This document shows positions 10,747-24,200 of a DNA stretch of 64,000 nucleotides, in pieces. The stretch's first letter is position 1. The number at the start of each line of letters is the position of its first letter. Source of the DNA: Oikopleura dioica. Its lineage: Eukaryota > Chordata > Appendicularia > Copelata > Oikopleuridae. The notes beneath the pieces were generated by a model. The model did no database searches, was not told the DNA's origin, and saw only the letters and a list, made by a program, of their open reading frames with translations. The stretch lies in NCBI GenBank assembly GCA_907165135.1, contig OU015567.1, positions 16,001,001 through 16,065,000 of the forward strand. Direction: 5' to 3'. The position numbers were made by a program, and so were the translations under genes.

Positions 10747-11503
10747 TTTAAGGGACCTGGGCGAGCAGCGCTGAGCCAAACTTCACGCGCTCGCCGTTCT
10801 TCTTAGAAATAAGATTTTTTGAAATTTCTTTTTGTAAATTATATCTCCAAATCTTCAGCTTTCTTTTCCGATTCTTAGTTTTTCTCTATCATTCTTGGTT
10901 GATGAGCTAGCGAGAAAATGAGAAGCCCAACTTCAAAAGGCATCAAGTCTTGCAGACTAAATTTTTTCTTCATGAAACTAGCACCATTGAAAAGAGCGTT
11001 AAATTCTGAACAGATCCCACTCCATCAGCTAAACTCAATCTGTACATACTGGAGATAGAGGCCAGATAAACAAGATAACTTAGCGCCCGCGCAGCGGGAA
11101 TTATGTCCAGGAAGCCCAAAATAGCTAAATCGGAGCGTCCAGCCGCGCCGCGACCAGCTGCGCGCGCTAAGTAATTTTCTTAATCTGGCCTTACACGCCA
11201 ATAAGTACGGACTTAGTTTAGCTGATGGAGTGGAATCTGTTCAGAATTAAACGCTCTTTTCAATGGTGCTAGTTTCATGAAGAATAAATTTAGTCTGCAA
11301 GACTTGATGCCTTTTGAAGTTGGGCTTCTCATTTTCTCGCTAGCTCATCAACCAAGAATGATAGAGAAAAACTAAGAATCGGAAAAGAAAGCTGAAGATT
11401 TGGAGATATAATTTACAAAAAGAAATTTCAAAAAATCTTATTTCTAAGAAGAACGGCGAGCGCGTGAAGTTTGGCTCAGCGCTGCTCGCCCAGGTCCCTT
11501 AAA
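10747..11503. mobile_element. 757-bp near-perfect hairpin (TTAA-bounded foldback element)
   Basis: The sequence from 10747 reads TTTAAGGGACCTGGGCGAGC and the far end reads GCTCGCCCAGGTCCCTTAAA. The two halves are inverted copies almost all the way in, with small differences, meeting in a GC-rich turn near 11100-11150. TTAA at both ends would fit a piggyBac-type duplication, but TTAA is itself palindromic, so it could be part of the repeat. Neither arm encodes a protein. A transcript through it would form a duplex of about 350 bp. Confidence 0.85.
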
Positions 11504-11548
11504 TCTGAAATTCAGTATTTAGGTCAATTAATGTATTCGCTAGATTCA

Positions 11549-13877
11549 CTAGATTATCAGAGAGAGAAGAAGATACGCAGCGCTGAGAATTTCAGTAACA
11601 GCAGAGCTAGTAGAAGTAGTAGTTGATGCAGTAGTAGTAGAGCCTTGCTCCCCACAAATCACTCCTCCGTCGACATGGCTGCAAGTTTCTCCAGCCGCGC
11701 AAAAGTCAAGATCGCAAACATCGACGCAGATTTCTCGAAGGGGATTCGTTGGCACGTAAAGATATCCCGGGCTAGAGAAAATTAACTCAGACTTACGGAC
11801 TCGATCATTAATGATAACTTACGCGCAGTCACACTCTCCATTCTCCTTTTCAACGAGAGGGTCCCTACAGCCGCAGTATGATTTCCCCCCGCTCATTTTG
11901 CATGCTCGACCGTTTCCATAGCAAGGCTCACAGTCGTCGAGAGGGGTCGATCTATCAGTTTCCCGCATGTCTTCAATTGATGCTTGAACAATGAGAGTGT
12001 CATGCTTTGTCTAAAATTGGCTGCTTTCTTGATGAATTTTGAGTAATATTTAGCTTTTAGTCACGTTCATAGTAGCCATGCTGATTCGTAAATAAATCAA
12101 AGTGAGAAATGAAGCCTTCTCGCCCATATCCTTTCGGGCTGGTTTCTCCTGTCGGCATTTCCCAGTTGTTTCCATCTTCAATTCTGGTCACGTAGCTCCA
12201 CTGGTTGTCCATCCGCTCGAGAACGTTTGGATTTTGATCGCGGGCAAAAATTTTGAAGAACTGGTCCATGAACGGCCAGAAAAGCTCTTCGTTATCGTTT
12301 GAAGCGTTGCTCAGGTACAAGTACGCAGAAGAGTAGGTCTTCCTTGTTTGCTTGGCGAACCAAACCCATCGAATTTTGAACGCATGCCCCGTCGGCGCGA
12401 ACATCACATCACTCCAGAACGAGTTCTCCGCTATTTCGAGATAATCAATTTCTCCGCCATTCGCTGCCATTTCTGCCGCTTCTACAGCGCGCTTGGCAGC
12501 ATCAAATTTTTCTCGGACATTTTCAATAACGAAACCATAGGGGCGGCAGGGCGCTTCTTGGATAGAAAAATCATCAATGGCTGCAAGATCCTTTCCTTCG
12601 TAGTTTATCCGGACCTTGAATTTGGACTGCTTTGGTTTGAAGTTGTACTGGTTGTAGCGCCATTTCCCCCCGCTTGCTTCGATCTTGAATGAATCTTGCT
12701 GTTGATCCAGCTCTCCGTAGTCCTCCGTAGCCGACCAGAACTCAACGCTGAGATTGCCCTCTTTGAAATTGCTCCAGATGACGACGCATTGATCTTCGCT
12801 TGCATAATGGTTGAACACACGTGAAACAAGACTACTCGCTCCATCTGTGTAAAGAAACCTTCCAGAGTCGATCACATCTCCGGAAGCGTCTAAATCAGGA
12901 AGTTCCAAATCTTCCGTCGAGATGTCTTCAATTTGCCCGATGACAGATTGCGAAGCAACATCATAATGAGTCCATTTGTCTTCACCAAGGTGCTCATTGA
13001 CGAAACCGCAGATGTTGAACTCGTTAAAATTGCAATTGAAAGTTTTTCGAAGTGGGTTGTCGCAGTAGTACAATTTGTTGATTCGCTCAGCGTCCAGCGG
13101 GGAGAAAGTTTTTCTTTGCCCGAGAACTGGCGTAAAATATTCAATTCTGAAGCAATGTTCATTGATTATTTCGCGAAAGATTTTTTCACCTCGGGACCAG
13201 CGTTGGTTTATCCGCAACATTGAAGGAATATGCGCTGTAGTGCATAATAGAATCGTAAGCATAAGGAGTGTCAACGGGAGAAACATACTCCAGATCGTAC
13301 TTATTGAAATTGTGTTCTTTTCCCTCCTGAACTTGTTCCAAGTCGAGAAAGATGTAGTCGTCCCGATCGGGGCGTGACTGCTCGTGGTAGATTCCAAGAG
13401 CATGCATCAACTCGTGCTCGATTGTGACGGACCACTCACATCCGCTCCCGATGGAGACATTCTGCTGAGACGGATAGACATGCCCAACGTAGCTCCAGCA
13501 TCCCCCAAGAGGGTAAATCGAAATAAAATCATCTTCACCTTCCCATGGCTTAAAAGACACGCACGTGCGGAGTTCGTATTCGATCAATGACTCGAGATAC
13601 TCGCCCCGCGCTTTCAGGTTCATTGCGGAGGAAAGTTCAACTGGAATCGGAAGCTTCCACCTAAAAGATTTTATAAGGGTCCGAACGTTGTCATCAAGCA
13701 CCTGTAATATTCATCGTTTAGTGTAGATCGCAAGTTACCAGAAGCATAGGCACTTCTCATTATATCCCCATCTCTTAGGTCGATACCGGCTCTCTCATTA
13801 GCCTCTTCAATCGTGATGTCATCGACGTCGACGACGTTATTTGCACCAAATGCAGCGCCAAGTAGAAAAACCTTCAT
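11549..13877 (-). CDS. Meprin-like astacin metalloprotease (astacin-MAM-MATH-EGF)
   Basis: This is a secreted or surface zinc endopeptidase. Exons on the minus strand are 13877-13702, 13660-13190, 13146-12063, 12010-11823 and 11771-11549, 713 residues in all. In order: a short signal peptide (MKVFLLGAAFGA), a propeptide with LRDGDI resembling the FxGD Asp switch, then the astacin domain with HELMHALGIYHEQSRPD (three zinc His and catalytic Glu) and the Met-turn SIMHYSAYSF. A MAM domain follows (FNCNFNEFNICGF to AIDDFSI), then a MATH-like region (GYGREGFISHFDLF), EGF-like cysteines (CEPCYGNGRACKM, CGC), a Thr/Ser linker and a hydrophobic C-terminus (ILSAAYLLLSLII). The lack of a cytoplasmic tail suggests a GPI signal rather than the meprin transmembrane anchor. 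The 12011-12062 intron fits only as GA-AG. It is divergent from the LOXL gene. Confidence 0.88.
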
Positions 13878-14260
13878 TTTCTGCTTGAATGGACCCGAGT
13901 TGAGCTGCTTTCAGAACTCGCTATTTGTGTATTGAGCAAATTTGCTTGAAGTACCAAACAAACGAAATGCCCGCAATTTGTTTCTTTATTGGACTTTAAA
14001 ATGCGTGTTTGACTTTCAAATCAGTGTTTCCTCAAAGATGTGCTCAATTTTTGAAGAAGTTTTATCAAAATAGACCAGATTCTCCAGTTCGTCTAAATAG
14101 CTAGAAATTTCTAGTGATTACGTCGATTTCACGAAAGCTGCCGATTTTACGATCATTGATCGTCGTTTGGCTTTGATTAGAACTTTTAATCTCTTCACAC
14201 CCATTTACGAGCACCGGCTGAATCCAGCGAGGTTTTAATTATTTGAAATCAACGGTCAAA
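13878..14260. other. Divergent intergenic region, protease / LOXL
   Basis: This 383-bp region separates two start codons on opposite strands, so it probably holds both promoters. I see no clear TATA box or other named site. Confidence 0.4.
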
Positions 14261-17200
14261 ATGAGGATTATTTTGATTTTTAATATCGTCAGTGAGATAT
14301 GCGGACAGAGGGTGACTCCGGATCCGAAAGAGTTGGACGTGAGGTTAATGGATGGGCCAACAGGAAATGAAGGCAGAATCGAGATTTTTGTAAGTTTAGT
14401 GTCTGAAGATCATATTTATGTCATAAATTTTATGATAAAATATACATTGATCTTAGCAAAAAACGAGTCTAGGGCCTCTCACCCGAAAATGGGTCGATGA
14501 GCGTTCCGGGAAAAACTATTTCATTCGTTCCAGCCCTAAATGGTATATGTTGATTCGGAGGTATCTTGCCTAGTCATTCGGTAGTTCGAAACCGGAAACA
14601 GGGGAATAATTAATTCCTCAAAAAATATAGTTTTGAAAATATTAATAGATTCGTTGTTTTATTGGAGGCGCGTTTCGATTACAAAAAGGCCTTCATCATC
14701 CCTAGTACAGAAATTAACTTTACAGCTTAGAAAAAGGAAGAATGCTCTCACCTAAGAGTCGACAATTTCGAATGAGAACGGAAGAGTATTCTTCCTTTTT
14801 CTGAGCTGTAAAGTTAATATCAGTACTAGGGCTGATGAAGGCATTTTTGTAGCCGAGACGCGTCCCCAATAAAAACAACGAATCTATTATTATGAGAGGT
14901 CAATTATAAGACAATTTTAAAATATTGATTTTCGAGTATTTTTTTAGGATATTTTTAATACAAAAAAGGGATGAAGAGTTTTAGAGTAAAAATGTCCAAA
15001 ACACTATTGCTAACTAACAATAAAATCTAATAAATGGCTACAAATATCTTAAGCACGACGGAGAATGGGGAACGGTGTGCGATGACAGCTTCTCCACCGA
15101 GCTTGGTCACGTTTTCTGTCGTATGGCTGGTTACACTGGCGCTATCCGCTACCATCATTCTGCCCGATATGGCCGCGGCGACGGACCAATCTGGATCGAC
15201 GAGCCTTCTTGCATTGGATCGGAGATGAATGTAATGAACTGTACGTGGACGAACAAGTGGGGCGAGACAGACTGCGAGCACCACGAAGATGTATCCGTAG
15301 AGTGTAGTCCCGAGCGAATTCCTGGCTGGGACATGCTCAAGCTAAAGAACGCTCAAGCAGTACTTGAAAATGACGATTTTAAATTGAGATTGAAACCTCT
15401 CTTTCGCCATAGGCGCAACTCAATCAGCGAGAAAGGCTTCATCACCGCCGGTTTTCTTGAGCACTTTTCGAAGCGAGACAATAAATGGTACCGAGTCTGC
15501 GCGGATGGTTGGTCTCACGCGAACTCCAGGGTCGCATGTGGTCAGTTAGGTTTCTCAAGCTTCAACGAATTCGACTACGGAGGCTACACACGAGGCGAGC
15601 GTCTCCGGCGAAGTCAATTCGGCCTCAAAGACGTGACTTGCGATGGGAGTGAGAACAATCTCCAGTGGTGCGAAAAAATTGAGCTCGGCCAAAATCACAG
15701 AGATTGCACATCGCACCAGCCGGTTGTCCTTCAATGCAAACCAGGACGGCATTACACGGATAGAATAACCCTCACAGATCAACATGTAGACAATATGTTC
15801 ACGCGAAGCAGACAGCCGGAAGGCCTTCGTGTCAGGCTGAAGTCCGGAGGGAACCTTGGGTCCGGAAGAGTCGAGGTAATGATCAATTCGGAATGGGGCA
15901 CTGTTTGCCACAACGGTTGGTCAGTCCTGTCCGCCAACGTTGTCTGCCGACAGCTAGGTAATTTCTTTTAACAAGAAAAACCGATTAATTCGAATTTCTT
16001 TTAAGGATTTGGAACAGCAAAACATGCCTTCTCGAACTCGGAATTTGGAAATGGCCATGGGCCTGTTTTTGGTCCGATGTCAACTGTACTGGCCACGAGA
16101 CGAACATATTCAAATGCCAAAAGACGGAGCTGGACATCAATATTTCCGCATACCAATTGAGGATGCGCGAAAGTTGTAATCACGGACACGATGTTTCTGT
16201 TATCTGCAATACACCCAAGATTGAAGAGAAAGCGGAATTGAATATAAGGTAGGATATCGAAGAAAACACAAAAGAACAATTTCATATAATGTAGGCTTGT
16301 TAATGGTCGTCACATGCGTGAAGGAAGAGTTGAAGTTCAAATGAATCGTAAATGGGGAGCCATTTGCTCCGATGACTTCTCAATGGCGAACGCGATTGTT
16401 CTTTGTCGCCAGTTGGGCTTCGGTCACCCTCATCAATTCATCCAAGACTTGGCCTATTGGGCAGCAGCTGATGATGCAGAAGACAGAGCAATCCTTACCG
16501 GTCTTAAATGCAAAGGCGATGAATATCACATCGAAGAATGCGAAATTTCGTCATCAGAGAGATGTGGAAAAAAGTCAAAAACTCCATTCGTCGGAATCGT
16601 TTGCAACGAGCGATCAGCTGATTTAATCGTTGACACGGTCCTTCTCGAACAGAGTCTTCATATCAATCGACGATCGACCGGGCAACTTCAATGTGCTGCC
16701 GAGGAAAACTGTTTGTCAGACACTGCCTACCTTCCAGAGTATCATCAAACTCAGTACTGGGATCCATACCGAGAGCGAATGCTTCTCAGATTTTCAACGC
16801 GTGTTTGGAATCGAGGAACTGCCGATTTTTTGCCAAAATCTGCCAGGTATACGCGAAAAAAAATAAGCAGAGATAAAGATAGAATTCAAGGACAAATTGG
16901 GACTGGCACGCATGTCACGGACACTACCACTCGATGGAGCGATTTATTGACTACGATCTTATGCATCTGAATAGGACGAAAGTCGCTCAAGGACACAAGG
17001 CTTCTTTTTGTCTCGAAGACAATGACTGCGAAGGGGAAGCTTCGAGAAGATACGACTGTGACAATGTTGGAGGAGGAAATCAAGGGATATCGATGGGTTG
17101 TGCCGATACATATCTTTATACGCTTGGTATGTTCATTTCAAATAGATCAGTGCGGTTATGTAAGAGTTTCGTCTTTTTGCGTCTTCTATATATTCTACTT

Positions 17201-17963
17201 TTGTTTCTGGTCTGTTTTTTTTCGAATAAACCTAACCCAAAAACGCGATTAGGGAGTGTAGATTAGAGAAAAACACGTTTTTTGGTTTCTGAAATAAATT
17301 TTAGAAATATAAACTATTTACTAGATTGCCAGTGGATCGACATCACTGACGTTCCTCCCGGTGAATACCTTTTGCGGCTACACGTCAACCCGGAAATGAA
17401 TGTTTCCGAGACAGACTATTACAACAATATCGCTGTTTGCAACATTATTTACGAAAATTCGGCAGGGCAGCTTCGGCTCTACGCATTCAACTGTCATATT
17501 CCAGGTTACAATGTCTTTTGTTATTTAAAATATAATTGCGATTTCAGACGACTATGAAGGACGATATATTACTCAATTTTACACTGAAAGGGCATTTGTT
17601 GGTAAGATTGTTTTTTCAATAGACTATTAATATAATGATTATATATTTTAAAAATTACATTTCTTTATTAGCTTTCCGCCTTCTTCAGTCCTTCAGTGAT
17701 GTAAATATGAATCTAAGGAGGATTTTTTGCATCACTCAGGCACTGAAGGAGACGAGAAAGCGAAAAATTTATTAACTCGTCAACTCAAAATATTTGTACA
17801 AGTATTTAAGGACGAAGAACTGGCTATGCGCGTGGAGAAACCCGAACCTAATCGCATTAGTTTTGTAAATTTCTTTTATGTAGATTCGCAGCAAAATATA
17901 CTTCTTCAACTCAAACTTTTTCATTATTTGATGTCAAGTCATGTCAGTATTTTAGTTTCTTAA
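14261..17963 (+). CDS. Lysyl oxidase-like protein, four SRCR domains plus LOX (LOXL2/3/4 class)
   Basis: This is a secreted copper amine oxidase that oxidises peptidyl lysine in collagen/elastin-type matrix. Exons are 14261-14389, 15054-15957, 16006-16248, 16295-16846, 16891-17126, 17325-17504, 17548-17601 and 17740-17963, about 840 residues. A hydrophobic leader ([10 protein letters not shown]) is followed by SRCR1 ([18 protein letters not shown]), SRCR2 ([20 protein letters not shown]), SRCR3 ([22 protein letters not shown]) and SRCR4 ([24 protein letters not shown]). The LOX domain shows [13 protein letters not shown], the copper site [13 protein letters not shown], the cofactor Lys in [10 protein letters not shown] and the cofactor Tyr in [14 protein letters not shown] tail after HIP of about 90 residues is longer than in vertebrates. 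In SRCR3 the T run 16066-16070 is one base short and breaks the frame. Confidence 0.92.
14642..14890. mobile_element. Foldback MITE in LOXL intron 1
   Basis: Two inverted arms of about 115 bp start TAATAGATTCGTTGTTTT and end in its complement. They share further blocks (CCTTCATCA, TTAACTTTACAGCT, AAAAAGGAAGAAT) and a short central loop near 14766. It explains why this intron (14390-15053, 664 bp) is far longer than the gene's other introns. A TA or TAA target duplication is possible but cannot be separated from the repeat end. Confidence 0.75.
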
Positions 17964-18211
17964 GTTAATAAAAGGATCTTTCAGCAATAATTTCTATTTA
18001 GCACTGTGTTGTAAGTTATAGTCGATAATATGCAGCCATTCTTTGAGAATTCAACGCACCTAGTAACCATGAAACGCGCCGGGCGCCATGGCAACACGTC
18101 AAAGTTTGCTGAGCAGGATTGAGAGGCACCCTTCGAATCTCATTTGTTCGAATAAAAAGAGAACTTGCTTTGGGGGAAATTTCTCAAGTGAAATTCTGAA
18201 GTAGATACAAA

Positions 18212-21200
18212 ATGTCCACTCAAACTGGTCGGGTAAGCAGCTTACTTTTGAGAAGTTCAAGAAAGCGACTTCCAAGAGGATTAATTCTCAGTCAGTTTCG
18301 TTAATTTTGGCTTTAGGCGGCGAAAACCGTCGTCACGACCGACCAGATGAAGGACCTCCAAATGCGAGCAAAAGCCATCAAGGTAAGCTTAAATTTCTAC
18401 AGCATTATTTACTGTTATGTATCATTTAAAGCCCTTTTTTCGGGCAGGCAAGTGTGCATCATTAAGGGTACCACCTTCGATTTCCGCAACTTCACCGTTG
18501 AATAACTCAGAAAATGTCAATGATAGGGGAAATCTTTTTTTTCTTAGGAGATCTGTGTAAGATCTTTAATCTGTTAGAAGAATTTTTAAATTTTTCAACG
18601 AAAAATTGGCTAACTTTTTGGTTAAAGTGGTCTACTATGCTAAAATTACGTACTTAGTCTGAAAACTCGATTTTTTCAATTTATTTATTGCAAAATAGTC
18701 TATTGTCAATAGACTTTTCAATCTGTCAGGAGGATTGTTGGATTGAAGCTTACACTAAAGATAGTTTTTTTCAATAACTTTAAAAAGGAATCAATATTAA
18801 ACTTAGGCAAAATCTTGTGCCGAATTTATTTTTAATCCCACTTTTATGAACTTGCTAGATAAAGCACGTTCAAGTTTTCAAAAACAACAAAAAAATTCTT
18901 AATAAAAGTTTTGACAAAATTTGTCTTGAATCCAAAACGTATTCAAACTGACATTTTTTCAGGAAGAGCGTCGGAATAATATGGACGGGCGTCACTCGCA
19001 TCTCTTCGGGCTTGTCGCTCACGCCTTGGAAAAAACGGAGGAACAAATCACAGAGATCGCCATCGCTGATGATCGCTGGCATCTACTCGAGGAATTTTTC
19101 AAGCAAGGCGGCTCCAGAAAACTTATGTGGTATTATCAGGAGCCGAAATTGGGCGAAATTGGATCGGCTAACAGATCTGATTCTCAGGTAAAATAAAATC
19201 AAAAGAGATTTTTATGAATTTAACAACAACGTATTTTTGAACGGATATTAACGGGAAGGTGTTTGGAACCGACAAAAAAATTTCGACAAATTTTGCGTGG
19301 AAATTTTCAACCAATCAGAAGCATTCAAATTTTTTTGTCGGTTCCAGACACTACCCCATTTTAACATGCGATTTAAATAATTGATTTTAAATAAAGCGGA
19401 TTTAACTCGCCTGAAGACCCCTATTTCAAATTTTTATTAGATCTGGTAGCGTGAATTTCAATATCTTCACGCTCTTACTGTATCATTTTTAAGTATATTT
19501 TTAGTCTGGTGTTCAAAAATCAATGGAACCAAAGTTATTCCTTACGACCGGGCGCGAGGAGATGCTTCGAGGAAAGTGCCTGCTCTTCATGCGGCTGAAC
19601 GCGGACAAGGCCCTCACGCCACGCAACATGAATGAGGCTTTGTTCACTCAACTTGATGCGACCGGCAAAGGCGGAGTCCTCCAGGCGATCTCCGATTACC
19701 TGAAGAAAGTGATGCTCCCACACCTTCGCGTTCAAAAAAGTTGGGGCAAATTGGACGCAGTAGGTCGAGCCGGACAGAACAAGATCAACCAGTTTCTGGA
19801 GTCGGTTGACAGATTCAACCAGGGACTTGAATCTGCGCAGCTATCGATTGCCAACGCTTTCAAGGTTAAATATTTATCGAAACTTTGTGCACATCAAATC
19901 GGTCGCATGAAGTTTTGGGTGATTAAAAAACGCATTTTAATTGATTTGCATTTTCAGTTGGAAGAAGTGGACATCGGATACAACCTTGACGTTGCGCTAG
20001 AACAAGAGGGCGTTGGCTCACCAATCGGCAATTCTGATTTTGCAGCCAAATTGGAGCAGTTGATGGGAGTATGGTGCAAGCAAATTGAGCTCGTGCTGAC
20101 GGAAAGCGAGCAAATGCGCAAAGAAGCGGATGACATCGGTCCTTCCGCCGAGCTGGATCACTGGAAACAGCGAATGACCAAGTTTAATTCGTTGTTGACC
20201 GCGATCTCAACCCGGCGAGTGAAACTCGTCTACGCCACTTTGGCAGAAAACAAGTCAAAGTTGTGCCCAGTGTGGATGGATTTGGACAGGCGCGTTTCCG
20301 ACGTTGCCAACGAGGCACGAGACAACGTCAAGTACCTCTCAACGTTGGATCAGTATCTTGGGCCATTGCAGACTTCTGATCCGATGGGAATGAAAGAGCT
20401 CCTCCCTAACCTGATCAATTCAATCAGGATGATCCACACCGTCTCCCGCTACTACAACACTTCCGAAAGGATGACCTCTCTCTTTGTCAAAGTGACTAAC
20501 CAAATGATCAAATCTTGCAGGGCGTATATCATGCAGGGATCAAATGGGAAGGTCTGGGATCAAGAACAGGATGATTTGCTGGAGCGAATTGACGGCTGCG
20601 TCGGTTTGAAGAATGAGTACCAGGTCAGGGTGGCAAAATTGTTGAGAAAAAAAGTAGTTGTATTGGAATTTTTCGCTCATAAGACTTGAGCTCTTCTCAA
20701 AATAATTTCTTCGTAAAAATTTAAATTTGGTTTTCTCCATCAGCTGGTGCACTCACCAAAGGTTTATGAGACAGGTGCCCACCCTGAATACTAGACTCAA
20801 TTTGCAAAGGCAAAAGCAAAACTAATGGACGAATCTAATAGGATTCCTGGTAACCAAGAAAAACACTTCGATTTTTCTGAAAATTACATCTTCGGAAAGC
20901 TTGAGAATTTCTGCAACCGTCTGGAATGCATTAAGAAGGTTATCGTTACTCTACGAGTGTTGAGCAAGCTGAAGGCTCTGAGAGTGGATGGAATCGACTC
21001 TATCCTCAAAAACCTGGAAGCTTTTGAATCAAATATCAAGATGCGCCCTGGTGAGCTTGATTATAAACGCTCAGACTGGGATAATGGCTATAAAGACTTT
21101 CTCGCGTCGATCGGGAGATTAGAGGCGGACCTGCAGTCCTTTATCAAGGACTGGATCGAGAAACCGGTTCCAACAACGAAGGTCTTGGAGATTCTGGCCA

Positions 21201-24200
21201 TGTTTCAGCCGCTGTCTAAAGACATCAACTTGAACATGCAAGAAGCTTATCAAGACATGCTCAGGCGTTATCTGAAGCAAGATCTTAACGTTGCCCGCTC
21301 AGCCTACAACAAGCAAAAGACCGATCCGCCGGCACCGAAGAACTTCCCACCTGTTGCGGCTAAAGTTGCTTGGGCTAGGTAAGGGTCGAAAATAATCTAT
21401 AAAATAGAAAATGAGAATTTTTTTCAAGTACAGTTGACATCAAAGATAAGGAATTTTTCAAAATGCCGAAAATCTGCGGCACGGTTTGTATTGTTGTCAG
21501 TCACAACTTATGATCTACGCGTTAATCGCCCCTTATCAAAACCTACTTTTTATGAAAAAATGGCATTTGTTGACATTGACCTCTGAAATTTCATCAAGTC
21601 TAATCGCAATGGTTCAATTTGCTGAGTATGTAATTGTAACAAGCGAATTCGACCCTCAAAAACAGACAACTCTTTAAACGAATCGACGAACCCATGGCAG
21701 TAATTCGGCCGCTGCAGGCTGAGTTCAAGATACTTGATACAAAAGACGGCAAGGCATGCATCAAGACATACAATCAAATCGGCACCGCTCTAATTGAATA
21801 CGAGACGATGTATCATCAACTTTGGATCGGATCCGTCGCTTCTGCACGGGAAGGTCTGAAGGGTGCAATCCTCAATCGCTCTGGACCAGAAAAGGAATAC
21901 GAGGTCAGCTTCAACACCGATATTTATAGACTTTGCAAAGAAGGTCGATTTATGAAGAAAATCGGACTTACTGTTCCGCCCCAAAGTGACGAGCTCTTGA
22001 TCTCAGAAGAACGGTTGCGCGAAAATCATATCAATGTCAATCTACTTATTGAAAGATTCGAATCTACTTGTCGAATGGTTTCGCCAGTGATGATGCCTTT
22101 TTTGAGATTCTTCATTATTCGAATGGAAAATGCCCTACGACCCGGAGCGGCTTTGTTGACTTGGGATTCCCTCAACGTTCCGAACTTTATTCAAGAAAGT
22201 GGAAAAGTCATTGCTGAGACAAGAGAACTCTTTGTGGCCGTCAATGACATTTTGGACTGCCGAATCGATACGATGTTGAAAAAAATTGAAAACACGCCGA
22301 TGATTGAGTTGCCTGAGGAACCAGTTCGAGCGGATAAGTTTGTAAGCTTAACAGCTGCTACCGTGGCCAAAGCGGAAGAAGTGTTTGTCCAAGCCAGTAA
22401 AAATGCTGAAAGTTACGTGAAAGAACTCGTGGAACTACTAGAATCGCATTATACAAAGGCGGAAATGGACAAGCTCAGACACGTTGCGAAGACCGAACAT
22501 AATCCCGAATGGTACTATAATTTGACCGCTTACTTCTGCGCTAGAAACACAGAAGCGTTCGTTAGATGCACTAGAAACTCCTTGGATGGATTGAAAAGAC
22601 GACTTCAGCAATCGAAAGTTCGATACGGAGCAGATGAAGGAGGGGATGGTCAATTGGAAAAGTTCCCACTTTTTATTGCCGACATCACATTAGAAATTCC
22701 GCAAGTGGTGTTTTCGCCGTCTTTAGATGACATCCAGCAAACCGTTAACAAAGTCGTTGATATGGTCTTATCAGGAGGAAAGAAAGTGGTTCTTTGGGAG
22801 CACTTCGAGCTCGTGAAAAAACATCAGGCTATCGAACAGGAAGCTGCGAGAAAGCGCGGAGAAGATAAATTGAAGCAAATTCTTGAACCAAAGCCCTTCG
22901 ATCGACAGCTTCGGGAGCATAAAGATGTGATTAAATCAGTTATTCCTCTGAATACCATTATTTCTTCCTTGAAAACAGACGCTGAAAACCTTCTTCGCGG
23001 CTTCAGCACATTCCAGGAGCTCTGGGAAATTGACCCTGCCGAGAAAGTTCGTCGATTTGAGGACGAAAAGCCGCTTTATTCCGACTATGGCAATCAAATA
23101 CGTCACTACGGAATCCTCAGCAGCCGAATCAGCGAAATTCCGGAATCACGAACACTTGGGCCGATCAAATTTGACACTGATTTACTGAATGTTTCGCTGA
23201 CGCAAGAATGCAATAACTGGAAACGCGCGTTCGGAAAGGCCTTGGACAAAAAGGCATCTGGAGATATGGACAAAATATTTGACATCGTCGAGGACCAGAA
23301 AAAACGATTGGGTCGAGAGATCAAAGATCTTGATGATATTAGAAACTCGATGGGGGCACTGCGTGAGCTTAGGGAGAACGAAGTTTGGATTGAAATGACC
23401 ATCGCGCCGATCGAAGAATCGTATGGAATCCTCAATCGAATGGATTTGGTCTTCAATGAAGGAAATCAAGAAAGAGTCGACACAATCGGCTACGCTTGGA
23501 AAAACACACAAGCTCAAGCAAAGATGGTACAAGACAGTCTTGCCAAGATCCAAGGCCCATTCCAAGAAAATCTCATCCTAAGCGTTGAGAAATTCCACCG
23601 AGATACTTCCGAGTTTTACTCCGACTTTGACACTCAAGGACCCTTGGTGGAGGGGATCAAGCCTTCCGAAGCCTCCGACAAAGTCACTGTCTTCCAAGGA
23701 CGATTCGACGAGCTCTGGCGTAAATATGTCACCTACAGCGGCGGAGAAGAGTTGTTCGGCATGGAGGTCACTGAGTATCCTGAATTGCAAAGAATCTCGA
23801 AGGAGCTCAATTTGCTTCAGAAACTATACGGCTTGTACAATCAGGTTCTGAGCTCAGTCGACGGGTACTACGAAATTCTCTGGTCCGATCTCAACATTGA
23901 TGATATAAACAATCAGCTTCTTGAATTCCAAGCTCGCTGCAGAAAGCTCCCTCCAGCACTGAAAACTTGGGATGCTTACAAAGAACTTTCAAAGAAAATC
24001 GACGATTTCAACGAGTGCTGTCCTTTGCTCGAGGCAATGAGCAACGATGCTATGCTGAGAAGACACTGGGATCGAATAGAAATGGTGACAAAGTGTAAGT
24101 TCCCCGTTGAAGAAGACTCATTTGCCCTCCGAGATGTCATGGATGCGCCACTGCTGGAAAATGGAGAAGATATCGAAGACATCTGTATCTCCGCTGGAAA

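Noticed and set aside
15958-16248. LOXL as a pseudogene because of the SRCR3 frameshift
   Set aside because: All downstream copper-site and cofactor residues are intact and splice sites are clean, so a one-base consensus error is more likely.
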